Shown here piece after piece: positions 26,939 to 34,525 of a DNA stretch of 64,000 nucleotides. The translations under genes and the position numbers were made by a program. Location of the stretch: contig NZ_CP011541.1 in the NCBI RefSeq assembly GCF_001021025.1, positions 310,001 to 374,000 of the forward strand, written 5' to 3'. Below the pieces are notes generated by a model. That model had not been told where the DNA came from. It was given only the letters and a program-made list of their open reading frames with translations, and searched no databases. Source of the stretch: Corynebacterium epidermidicanis. Lineage in GTDB: Bacteria > Actinomycetota > Actinomycetes > Mycobacteriales > Mycobacteriaceae. Numbering within the stretch: the stretch's first letter is position 1; each line of letters starts with the position of its first letter.

Positions 26939-27555
26939 ATCCATTGACGGTGCTCGCCGTATGTGCGAGCACATGGATCGTGGTGCTGGGAGTAAATTCC
27001 CCCTGGGTCTCCGCATCGGTGGTTGTCGGTGCGTGGTTGATGGCCCGCTCTCCACGCGTCCTGGCAGCGACGCTCGCGCTTAGCCTCCCGGTATGCGCAT
27101 CTTTGCTGCTTGTGCATGGTTTGTTCGGATTCTGGGGCACCGCGGTGGTCTTGGGCTTACGGTCTGCAGCTTTGATCGCTTCGCTGCTGGCAGGGTTCGC
27201 TTGCTTCTCGACGTCCGACTTGGCCAAAGCTATCCAAGGAGCGCGACTTTCCCCCAAATTTGCTTACGTGTGTGGCACCGCGTTGCAGACCTTGCCACAA
27301 GGGCGTCGATATGCGGAAACCTACCTTGAGCAGTATCGGCATCTCGGACTCAAAGGGCGAATCAAGTATGTGGCATTCCCGCTGGTCACACGCATGCTCG
27401 TGCAAGGGGCTGACCGGTCAATGGCCGCTCAAACCCACGGAATTGAGTTGCCAGGCAGACGCACGGTGCTCCGTCCGGTTGCGGTTTCAAGGTGGGATTA
27501 TCTTATCGGTGCAGGATCACTCCTGGTGGCTTTCGGGTTGTGTATATGGGCTTAA
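26935..27555 (+). CDS. ecfT: ECF transporter transmembrane coupling subunit EcfT
   Basis: A 206-residue EcfT-family protein with four to five membrane helices and a long cytoplasmic region (about residues 95-185) that normally carries two short Ala-Arg-Gly motifs contacting the ATPases. Here the corresponding places read RHLGL (135-139) and QTHGI (166-170), so neither has the usual ARG. The PGRRT that follows is conserved. EcfT joins the S component to the ATPase dimer. It overlaps copy 4 of the S component by 4 bp and the EcfA gene by 10 bp, so the three form one translationally coupled operon. Confidence 0.8.
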   Translation: MNPLTVLAVCASTWIVVLGVNSPWVSASVVVGAWLMARSPRVLAATLALSLPVCASLLLVHGLFGFWGTAVVLGLRSAALIASLLAGFACFSTSDLAKAIQGARLSPKFAYVCGTALQTLPQGRRYAETYLEQYRHLGLKGRIKYVAFPLVTRMLVQGADRSMAAQTHGIELPGRRTVLRPVAVSRWDYLIGAGSLLVAFGLCIWA

Positions 27556-28583
27556 CGCAGGTCATTGGCTATTCGGGCGCCGGGCTTAGCGCCGCTGCTC
27601 GAGGTATCCCGGACGCCGTTTACGTTTCGGCTACCCCGCTGCACCACGTCACTTATCTGCGGGCGACCGTCATTGAGGAACTGGCCTTCGGGCTTGAGCA
27701 ACGCGGGGTGGACCGAGCTGAGATGCAGAGTAGGTGTGAATCGGCCGCTGCAGCCCTGGATATTAGCAACTTGTTGGAACGGGATCCCACCAGGCTGTCT
27801 GGAGGGCAAACTCGACGGATGGTGATCGCAGCTGCGCTCGCATTACAGCCGCAGCGACTGGTGTTGGATGATCCATTCTTTGGCTTGGACAAGCATGCCA
27901 CCGCCGAGCTGAGCCGTGTGTTGCGCAGTCTGCAGGAGACAATGGAAATTTGGGTGTTTTCCCATCTCCCAGCGTTTGCGGAATTCCCAGTGGAGGTGAT
28001 AGGGGACGACCCCCGGGGTTTTCAACCGCCACGCTGGGTCACACCGCAGCGTCGGCAAGGCACAGCTTTCCAGGCTGCAGTAACGGCCTTCCGAGGGGTT
28101 CCAGGCAGTTGGTGGCGCAAAGAACGTGTGGACTTCAAAGTCGGCCCTGTGGAGATCTCGGTACCGAATCAAGGGATTGTCTGGTTGTGCGGACCCAACG
28201 GGGCAGGCAAGTCGACGCTGCTTCACGAGCTGGCCAAGCAGCCTGCCTGTGGCCTCCTCACTCAAGATCCTTACGACCAGCTACTGTTCAGCACCGCCCG
28301 TGCGATGGCTTCCGACGCTCCGGATCAACACCCTTATGACTTATCTGCTCGGAACTTGCGTTTGACGCAGCTGCGAATGATTTGTGGTCTCGGCCGTCCC
28401 ATCGTGCTTCTCGACGAGCCAGAGGTCGGCTTAGATGGTCCAGGCCGGGTAGAAGCCATCGAACTCATTGCCCGGCACTGCGAGACGCCAGGGAATGGGG
28501 TGGTATTGGTTACACATGACGAGGATTTTGCCGCGCAACTAGCGTTAGCGTGTGGTCCGATGGTTACTCGCTTGCTCGACTAG
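27546..28583 (+). CDS. ecfA: fused ECF ATPase (EcfA-EcfA') of very small size with one predicted ATP site
   Basis: A 345-residue fusion of two ABC ATPase halves that should drive the S-component/EcfT transporter. Half 1 (1-160): the P-loop keeps its skeleton but has Leu for the essential Lys (GYSGAGLS, 8-15), Thr30 replaces the Q-loop Gln, Walker B ends in Asp (LVLDDP, 105-110) and the signature LSGGQ (84-88) is intact. Half 2 (190-345): the P-loop is canonical (GPNGAGKST, 216-224), with Q240, LLDEP (288-292) and H324, but the signature is degraded (LSARN, 266-270). The two defects are complementary: one composite ATP site is complete and the other is dead. Fused EcfAA' proteins usually have 450 or more residues. 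ATG 27546 is chosen; GTG 27540 is possible. Confidence 0.8.
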   Translation: MGLTQVIGYSGAGLSAAARGIPDAVYVSATPLHHVTYLRATVIEELAFGLEQRGVDRAEMQSRCESAAAALDISNLLERDPTRLSGGQTRRMVIAAALALQPQRLVLDDPFFGLDKHATAELSRVLRSLQETMEIWVFSHLPAFAEFPVEVIGDDPRGFQPPRWVTPQRRQGTAFQAAVTAFRGVPGSWWRKERVDFKVGPVEISVPNQGIVWLCGPNGAGKSTLLHELAKQPACGLLTQDPYDQLLFSTARAMASDAPDQHPYDLSARNLRLTQLRMICGLGRPIVLLDEPEVGLDGPGRVEAIELIARHCETPGNGVVLVTHDEDFAAQLALACGPMVTRLLD

Positions 28584-28864
28584 CGCAGGAGGTTCAAGCG
28601 AAAAATCCCCGCCATTTGGATTATATTCAAGGTGAAAACGAGGAATTGGTATCTTTGGCAACCTATAGGGTGGGAAAATTAATTCCTTGTGTATAGAATT
28701 CCCAGGGAGATGTTAGATGGATAGCATTTGCCTTGATATTTGCCAGTAAGATAAGCTTTTTAAGTATTGGTTAAGTATCAGATTGGGTAAATTTTAGGAT
28801 TGAGTACGGGGTTGTGAATAAGCTCATGGTGGAGCCTCAACGGACCACCCACAAGGAGAACTCC
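28584..28864. other. AT-rich leader region of S component copy 5
   Basis: 281 bp without a gene, clearly richer in A and T than the flanks. It contains a direct repeat, TTAAGTAT at 28760-28767 and 28771-28778 (11-bp period), the spacing expected for a protein binding twice on the same face of the DNA. No terminator with a clear T run is visible after ecfA, and no riboswitch class was recognised. Confidence 0.45.
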
Positions 28865-29605
28865 TTGACTGCAATGAGGTGGGTACACAACAGTGCCTCA
28901 ATGCTCGCTTTTGTCGCACTCTTTTTCACCTGGGCATACCTCACTGCTACCGCAAGCCCCGTCTGGCAATCTGTTTTCGGCACCCGCGAATCCCGGGTCA
29001 CATTCCTACTTGCCAGCTTTTCAATCGTGGTTTTCGCCTTAAGCACTGCCGTTCGGGAAGGTGTCCGCGGAATCGGATTCATGCTGGTAGGCATAGGACT
29101 GAACTTTCTTGGAATCCTCGTCGCTTCACTTACAGATGTGCCGTTGTACTTAGATGCTGTGGGTACCGTAATAATCGCAAATATCTTCGGCGCTCGCGCC
29201 GGGGCTGCCACCGGCATGATTTCCCTACTGATCTGGAGTTTCATCGAGCCAACGAATTTGCCCTTCGTTGTATTGGCGGGAATCATTGGTCTGCTAGCGG
29301 GCGTGCTCGCGCAGCTGGGGGCATTTGGCAATGTAGTCGTGGCGACACTCTACGGGGCAGTGGTGGGGCTCATGTCGGGCGTCTTGTCCGCCCCGCTGAT
29401 GATCATCTCCTACCTAGATGCGCCTAAACAAGGAATCTTCTCTTTCTACGCTGAAATGCTCATGGCTGATGGGTCCATTCCCAATGCCTTGCTGATGAAG
29501 GCGATCTACGTTGATACGCTGGACAAGATCATCGTATTTGTCTTGGCCTATGTCAGCTTGAATGTCCTGCGACCATACTTATTAAAGAAACCGCAGCTTT
29601 GGTAG
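28865..29605 (+). CDS. ECF-type transporter S component paralogue (copy 5)
   Basis: About 246 residues with six likely helices and the family segments FTWAYLTATASPVW, VPLYLDAVGTVIIANIFG, GIIGLLAGVLAQLGAF and VDTLDKIIVFVL. It lies after the EcfT/EcfA operon, separated by an AT-rich leader, so it probably has its own control. I place the start at TTG 28865, because AAGGAG (28853-28858) lies exactly 6 nt upstream and the other copies begin directly before the first helix. GTG 28814, ATG 28826 and ATG 28874 are alternatives. It could act with EcfT/EcfA of this window as an additional substrate-binding subunit. Confidence 0.72.
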   Translation: MTAMRWVHNSASMLAFVALFFTWAYLTATASPVWQSVFGTRESRVTFLLASFSIVVFALSTAVREGVRGIGFMLVGIGLNFLGILVASLTDVPLYLDAVGTVIIANIFGARAGAATGMISLLIWSFIEPTNLPFVVLAGIIGLLAGVLAQLGAFGNVVVATLYGAVVGLMSGVLSAPLMIISYLDAPKQGIFSFYAEMLMADGSIPNALLMKAIYVDTLDKIIVFVLAYVSLNVLRPYLLKKPQLW

Positions 29606-29698
29606 TTGCCACTGTGGAGCTGTTGGCCTGGGGTTGGTCCCCACCCGTGTCCATGCGGAGATTTAGCCAACTGGCAGGCGGGGCAATAGTCTAAACAT

Positions 29699-30901
29699 AT
29701 GTTTACACCTACTCACCTTGGCACGCCCCTGACTGATACCGCCATCCGCGTCCTACTGCTCGGCTCGGGTGAGCTGGGCAAAGAAGTGACGATTGGTTTC
29801 CAACGGCTCGGGGTGGAAGTCCACGCTGCGGATCGCTACGAAAACGCGCCAGCTCACCAAGTGGCCCACCGCTCGTACGTGTTGGACATGACTGACGCGG
29901 CAGCCGTCCATCAGCTGGTAGCGCAGGTCAAACCTCATTTCGTGGTTCCGGAGATCGAGGCACTGGCCACCGACGCGCTCGCTGACATCGAGGCATCTGG
30001 CGAGATTACGGTCATTCCTACCGCCCGCGCTACCCAGTTGACGATGAATCGAGAGGGAATTCGTCGCCTCGCCGCCGAAGAACTCGGGCTACCCGCCTCA
30101 AACTATGAGTTTGCTTCCACGGAAGCTGAGTTTGCGGAAAAAGTAGCGCGGATTGGATTTCCTTGTGTGGTGAAACCCGTCATGAGTTCTTCCGGAAAAG
30201 GCCAGTCCGTGGTGCGATCTCCGGCGGATATCAGTGCAGCTTGGCAGTATGCCATGTCGGGTGGGCGGGTTTCTAGCGGCCGGGTCATCATCGAATCATT
30301 TGTCGAGTTTGACTATGAAATAACTTTGTTGACTGTGCGTTCCATCGACCCGGCGACAGGCAAAGACGCCACTTGGTTCTGCGAACCCATCGGGCACCGC
30401 CAGGTGGATGGCGACTATGTCGAATCTTGGCAGCCAATGGCAATGACTGCTGCTGCGTTAGAAAACGCGCGTTCGGTAGCAGCCCGCATCACTGGGGCTT
30501 TGGGTGGCCGTGGTGTGTTTGGCGTTGAGCTCTTTATCGCAGGCGACGACGTCTACTTCTCCGAAGTCTCTCCGCGCCCGCACGATACTGGCCTGGTGAC
30601 CCTGGCTTCCCAGCGGTTCTCGGAATTTGAGCTGCATGCCCGTGCCGTCCTTGGCCTCCCGATCGACACCACCTTGGTCTCCCCGGGGGCCTCCGCCGTG
30701 ATTTATGGGGCGTCTTCCGGCCCGGTCCGTTACGCGGGCGTCTCGCAAGCGCTCGCTATTCCAGAAGCTGACATCCGCCTCTTTGGCAAGCCCACCGCCG
30801 GCGCTAAACGACGCATGGGCGTTGCCGTGGCGACGGCAGAAACCACCGAAGAAGCTCGTTCCCGGGCAACGCAGGCAGCCGCTGCTATCACTGTGGAGTA
30901 G
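29699..30901 (+). CDS. purT: formate-dependent phosphoribosylglycinamide formyltransferase
   Basis: A 400-residue ATP-grasp enzyme that makes N-formyl-GAR from formate, ATP and GAR, the folate-independent route for the third step of purine synthesis. The N-terminal [11 protein letters not shown] nucleotide-binding strand, the ATP-grasp segment [14 protein letters not shown] (about residue 157) and the metal-ligand [11 protein letters not shown] (about 283) are diagnostic. ATG 29699 follows TAGTCT by 6 nt with no ribosome site, suggesting a leaderless mRNA. Its end overlaps the convergent nrdG by 14 bp. Confidence 0.95.
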   Translation: MFTPTHLGTPLTDTAIRVLLLGSGELGKEVTIGFQRLGVEVHAADRYENAPAHQVAHRSYVLDMTDAAAVHQLVAQVKPHFVVPEIEALATDALADIEASGEITVIPTARATQLTMNREGIRRLAAEELGLPASNYEFASTEAEFAEKVARIGFPCVVKPVMSSSGKGQSVVRSPADISAAWQYAMSGGRVSSGRVIIESFVEFDYEITLLTVRSIDPATGKDATWFCEPIGHRQVDGDYVESWQPMAMTAAALENARSVAARITGALGGRGVFGVELFIAGDDVYFSEVSPRPHDTGLVTLASQRFSEFELHARAVLGLPIDTTLVSPGASAVIYGASSGPVRYAGVSQALAIPEADIRLFGKPTAGAKRRMGVAVATAETTEEARSRATQAAAAITVE

Positions 30902-31556
30902 CCCCAAGATACCGACCAGCGGAATCCACATTCCGGGCTTGTTGCACCACGAGCTCTGCCCCAAAAGCAGCCACCTTGGCGGTCAAGAGGTCCACTTGTT
31001 CTGCCACTTCGGAACGTGGCCACACGGTGGTGCGTACTTGGGTGTCGACACCAGCGTCGGAAAGCAAGCGCAGGCAGTCCCATGGACCCCTAGCGGCGCG
31101 CGGTGCGCACCCCGTGATCGCCTGCATGGTCTCGGGGAGCCCTTTGATGTCCAGCCCAACCCAGTCGGGCGCAGAGTCCGGGGAGTTCAGCAGGGCCGCT
31201 AATCGGTTGGGCGCGTACCCAGAGGTGTGCAGGCCGACGGGGAAACCGATTCGATGAATCTCGGCGATCGCGGCACCGAGCGCAGCGTGCATGAGCGGTT
31301 CGCCACCGGAGATCACCGCGCCGTCGAGGAGCCCGTGTCTTTGGGCGAGCAGGTTGGTGAGCTCAGTGAATGCGACGGTGCCCGGGCAAGTCTCCTGCAA
31401 GCTCGGGTTATGGCAATAGCAACAGGCCAACGGACAGCCTTGGGTAAATGCCGTCGCGACGAGCTTTCCAGGCCAATCCGTCGGGGAGAACGCAATGATG
31501 CCAGCGAGTGGGAGTTGCTGCGCAGTGGTGTTACACCTGGAAGTAGGTGCGTTCAT
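30888..31556 (-). CDS. nrdG: anaerobic ribonucleotide reductase activating enzyme
   Basis: A 222-residue radical-SAM protein that creates the glycyl radical on NrdD using S-adenosylmethionine and a [4Fe-4S] cluster. The cluster motif CxxxCxxC is seen in [13 protein letters not shown] near residue 40, and the SGGEP motif follows near 80. It overlaps the 3' end of nrdD by 26 bp. ATG 31556, with GAAGGG 8 nt upstream, is preferred to the GTG at 31565. The pair is needed only when oxygen is absent. Confidence 0.9.
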   Translation of the reverse strand: MNAPTSRCNTTAQQLPLAGIIAFSPTDWPGKLVATAFTQGCPLACCYCHNPSLQETCPGTVAFTELTNLLAQRHGLLDGAVISGGEPLMHAALGAAIAEIHRIGFPVGLHTSGYAPNRLAALLNSPDSAPDWVGLDIKGLPETMQAITGCAPRAARGPWDCLRLLSDAGVDTQVRTTVWPRSEVAEQVDLLTAKVAAFGAELVVQQARNVDSAGRYLGATPQ

Positions 31557-33297
31557 GAAACTCACCCTTCTTGCCGATGTTGAAGCTCTCCACTGGACGG
31601 AAGTAACCCATCACCCTGGTCCACATCTCTGTGTGAGCGCCACACTGCGGGCAAACGGGAACCTCGCCCCGCAGGTAGCCGTGGTTTTCGCAAATCGAGT
31701 ATGTCGGGGTGACGGTGATGTACGGCAGCCGGAAGTGCGTGAGCGCCCGTCGTACGAGGCTCGCCGCTTCCACTCCGGTACCAGCCGCTGAGCCGAGGTA
31801 GAGATGCAGCACCGTGCCTCCGGTGTATTGCGACTGCAGGTCCTCCTGCATCGCCAAAGCGAGGAATGGATCTGGGGTGTGCGCCACTGGCAGCTGGGTG
31901 GAATTGGTGTAATAGGGCTGCTCGGCGGAGCCTGCCTGGATAATGCCGGGGAATTGCTGTCGATCTAGCTTCGCAAACCGGTAAGTTGTGCCCTCAGCAG
32001 GTGTTGCTTCCAGATTGAACAAGTGACCGGTCGTCTCCTGCGCATCGACCAGCAGCTCATTGATGTAGGCGAGCAAGCGCATCGCGAGGCCGTGGCCAAA
32101 TGGCGAGGTAATGTCACAGGCATCCGAGGTGAAGTTACGCACCATCTCATTGACCCCGTTGACCCCGATGGTGGAAAAGTGATTATCGAGCGTGCCCAAC
32201 CACCGCTGCGTGTACGGGTACAACCCGCGATCCAGCAGCTGCGCCACCGTGCGTCGCCTGCGCTCAAGCGTATCGACGCCCAATGCCACCAACCGTTTCA
32301 CCTCGGCAAACAGCTCCGATTCTTCCTGGTACTTCTTGCCCAAACGGGCGCAGTTGAGCGTGACCACCCCAATCGAACCTGTTTGTTCTGCCGAGCCGAA
32401 TAGGCCATTGCCACGCTTCAACAGCTCCCGAAGATCCAGCTGGAGTCGGCAACACATCGAGCGGATCATGCCGGGATCAAGATCGGAATTAATGAAGTTC
32501 TGGAAATAGGGCAGGCCATAGCGGGCAGTCATGTCGAACAGTGCCCGCGCGTTGTCCGAATCCCAATCGAAGTCCCGGGTGATGTTGTAGGTAGGGATGG
32601 GGAAGGTAAAGGGGCGGCCATCGGCGTCGCCGGCCGCGAGGACGTCGATAAGCGCGCGGTTGATAAGGGCCATTTCCTGCTCGAGGTCACCGTAGGTGAA
32701 GTCGAGGGGTTCTCCGCCGATGAAGGGGTGGTCTTGGGCGATGTCTGTGGGGCAGGTCCAGTCGAGGGTGATGTTTGTGAATGGAGTTTGCGTCCCCCAG
32801 CGGCTCGGTACGTTGAGGTTGAAGATGAACTCTTGTACTTGTTGATAGACCTGGTCGTAAGTGAGGCGGTCGAGCCGGACGAAGGGGGCTAGGTAGGTGT
32901 CGAATGATGAAAAGGCTTGCGCGCCAGCCCACTCATTCTGCAGGGTGCCGAGGAAATTGACCATTTGGCCCAGTGCGCTGGAAAGGTGACGCGGTGGGTT
33001 GGATGAGATTGTGCCACGCACCCCGCCGAAACCTTGTTCCAGAAGCTGCCGCAACGACCATCCGGCGCAGTAGCCTCCCAGCATGTCTAGGTCGTGAATG
33101 TGGAGGTCGCCACTACGGTGTGCGGCCGCAGCTTCGGGGCTAAAAACATTATCTAGCCAGTAGTTCGCGGTGATTTTCCCATTGGCGTTGAGCATCAGCC
33201 CGCCGAGGGAGTAGTCCTGGTTGGCGTTGGCGTTGACGCGCCAGTCGCTGCGGTCGAGGTATTCATTGACGGTGGAGGTGGGGTTGATCAGAGTCAT
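31531..33297 (-). CDS. nrdD: class III (anaerobic) ribonucleoside-triphosphate reductase
   Basis: A 588-residue glycyl-radical enzyme that reduces ribonucleotides to deoxyribonucleotides without oxygen. The N-terminal DYSLGGLM and HIHDLDMLGGYCAGW region is typical. The C terminus carries the metal-binding Cys residues (CENHG, CPQCG) and the glycyl-radical loop TRVMGY. It is about 100 residues shorter than the E. coli type because there is no N-terminal ATP-cone, so allosteric on/off control by ATP/dATP through that domain is absent. Translationally linked with nrdG. Upstream (33298-33417) an 8-bp inverted repeat, CACAAGAT/ATCTTGTG (33359 and 33396), could be regulatory. Confidence 0.93.
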   Translation of the reverse strand: MTLINPTSTVNEYLDRSDWRVNANANQDYSLGGLMLNANGKITANYWLDNVFSPEAAAAHRSGDLHIHDLDMLGGYCAGWSLRQLLEQGFGGVRGTISSNPPRHLSSALGQMVNFLGTLQNEWAGAQAFSSFDTYLAPFVRLDRLTYDQVYQQVQEFIFNLNVPSRWGTQTPFTNITLDWTCPTDIAQDHPFIGGEPLDFTYGDLEQEMALINRALIDVLAAGDADGRPFTFPIPTYNITRDFDWDSDNARALFDMTARYGLPYFQNFINSDLDPGMIRSMCCRLQLDLRELLKRGNGLFGSAEQTGSIGVVTLNCARLGKKYQEESELFAEVKRLVALGVDTLERRRRTVAQLLDRGLYPYTQRWLGTLDNHFSTIGVNGVNEMVRNFTSDACDITSPFGHGLAMRLLAYINELLVDAQETTGHLFNLEATPAEGTTYRFAKLDRQQFPGIIQAGSAEQPYYTNSTQLPVAHTPDPFLALAMQEDLQSQYTGGTVLHLYLGSAAGTGVEAASLVRRALTHFRLPYITVTPTYSICENHGYLRGEVPVCPQCGAHTEMWTRVMGYFRPVESFNIGKKGEFHERTYFQV

Positions 33298-33417
33298 AGT
33301 TTCTGACCATAAGCGCTAAATTACAAAATTGTAAGCCACCGCGGTGTGAGAATTCCGGCACAAGATATGGGAACTAATCGGCCAGAATTTGCGACATCTT
33401 GTGTTTTCCGAGGTTGT

Positions 33418-33843
33418 CTAGCCCCGTCGCATGGGCAGGTGAGGGATCCCGTCCCAGTCGAACTCTGGCCCGCAAACCTCGAAACCAAACTGTTCGTACC
33501 ATTGCCTTAGCGGGGATTGTGCCGTCAGCTCCACCGGCCCGCTCGTGCGGGATAAGGCGTACTCGAAAAGTTTGGCCGCCATGCCTGTGCCTCGCCATGC
33601 AGGGGCGACGCACACACGACCTATATGCCACTCCATTTCGGACGGGTAGACCCGCGCCACCCCAATGAGCGTGCCGTCCTCGGCCCGCATCCGAATGTGC
33701 ACTGTGTCTTTCGCCGCGTCGATGTCGTCAATCTCCGCATAGGCGCATTGTTGTTCGACAACGAAAATGTCCGTGCGGAGCTTGAAGAGTTCGTGGGCTT
33801 CGCTTCCGGATAGTTCGGAGAGCGACGTGGCGGACAGGTACAT
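33418..33843 (-). CDS. ElaA-type GNAT acetyltransferase (first of two)
   Basis: A 141-residue GNAT-fold protein of the ElaA group. The N-terminal HELFKLRTDIFVVEQQCAYAEID region and the acetyl-CoA-binding segment RVCVAPAWRGTGMAAKLFE (about residues 77-95) are present, with the C-terminal WYEQFGFEVCGPEF. These enzymes move an acetyl group from acetyl-CoA to an amine; the substrate is unknown. Its ATG overlaps the stop of the upstream paralogue by one base (TAATG), so both are probably translated from one mRNA. Confidence 0.85.
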   Translation of the reverse strand: MYLSATSLSELSGSEAHELFKLRTDIFVVEQQCAYAEIDDIDAAKDTVHIRMRAEDGTLIGVARVYPSEMEWHIGRVCVAPAWRGTGMAAKLFEYALSRTSGPVELTAQSPLRQWYEQFGFEVCGPEFDWDGIPHLPMRRG

Positions 33844-34313
33844 TAGTGGATCTTCTTCATCGGAGTGAGAGTGATGTCTGCGAAAGGGTAAGGTTCGGCG
33901 ATAGTGCGGAAGCCGAACTTTTCATACCAACCAACAAGTGGGGTGCGGGCATCGAGCACCAGGCTCTTATCCGGGAAAGTCTGGTCCGCAAACTCGATAG
34001 TGCGGCGCATAAGTTCTTTGGCAAGCCCAGTCCCACGCTCAGATTCAGCCACACAGACGCGGCCTAAGCGCATGACGTGTTCATCGTTATCGATGATGTC
34101 CTCGTAAATCCTGATATTGCCCACCAGCTGTTTGTGTTCCTCGTCGGTCCAGGCAAGCATGTGATAGGTGGTAGGTAGGATGTCGGTGTCGTCAACCTCC
34201 TGGTAGGCAGTGTTTTGTTCATTGACGAACACGCTGACGCGTAGTTTGTACACCTCGTGCACTTCGGTTGGGGTGAGATCCGTCAACTGTTGAACAGCGA
34301 AGTAGTAGCTCAT
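33843..34313 (-). CDS. ElaA-type GNAT acetyltransferase (second of two)
   Basis: A 156-residue paralogue of the next gene, sharing the VHEVYKLRVSVFVNEQNTAYQEVDD start, the GRVCVAESERGTGLAKELM acetyl-CoA segment and the GWYEKFGFRTIAEPY end. Tandem duplication followed by divergence is the simplest reading. ATG 34313 is chosen because it starts directly at the family N terminus (MSYYFAVQQL); the frame is open for 45 further codons but without similarity to the family. Substrate unknown. Confidence 0.85.
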   Translation of the reverse strand: MSYYFAVQQLTDLTPTEVHEVYKLRVSVFVNEQNTAYQEVDDTDILPTTYHMLAWTDEEHKQLVGNIRIYEDIIDNDEHVMRLGRVCVAESERGTGLAKELMRRTIEFADQTFPDKSLVLDARTPLVGWYEKFGFRTIAEPYPFADITLTPMKKIH

Positions 34314-34525
34314 AGCCCACGAGTGTAAAAGGGAACTGGGCAGGACGCAGGACGATGTTTGTTTTCCCGGCCCAGCTGGCTGAGGGATTGCCCGAATGTT
34401 GCCCAGTAGATCGGGCCCGGGGGTAGTTTCGCGGTCTCCCTGTTTCATGCAGTAGGCGATGGATGGGGTGGAGTTCGGGGCACGTTCTCAGCTAAGGAGC
34501 GCGCCCTGCTTGCCGACGGGCGTCG

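Noticed and set aside
15345..30901. Whole region as a recently acquired genomic island
   Set aside because: It has no integrase, transposase or flanking direct repeats. purA and purT at its edges are core genes, and most of its genes have normal codon use; only some gaps are AT-rich.
33359..33403. NrdR boxes upstream of nrdD
   Set aside because: CACAAGAT and ATCTTGTG form an inverted repeat, but neither fits the NrdR consensus well and the spacing differs from that of typical paired boxes.
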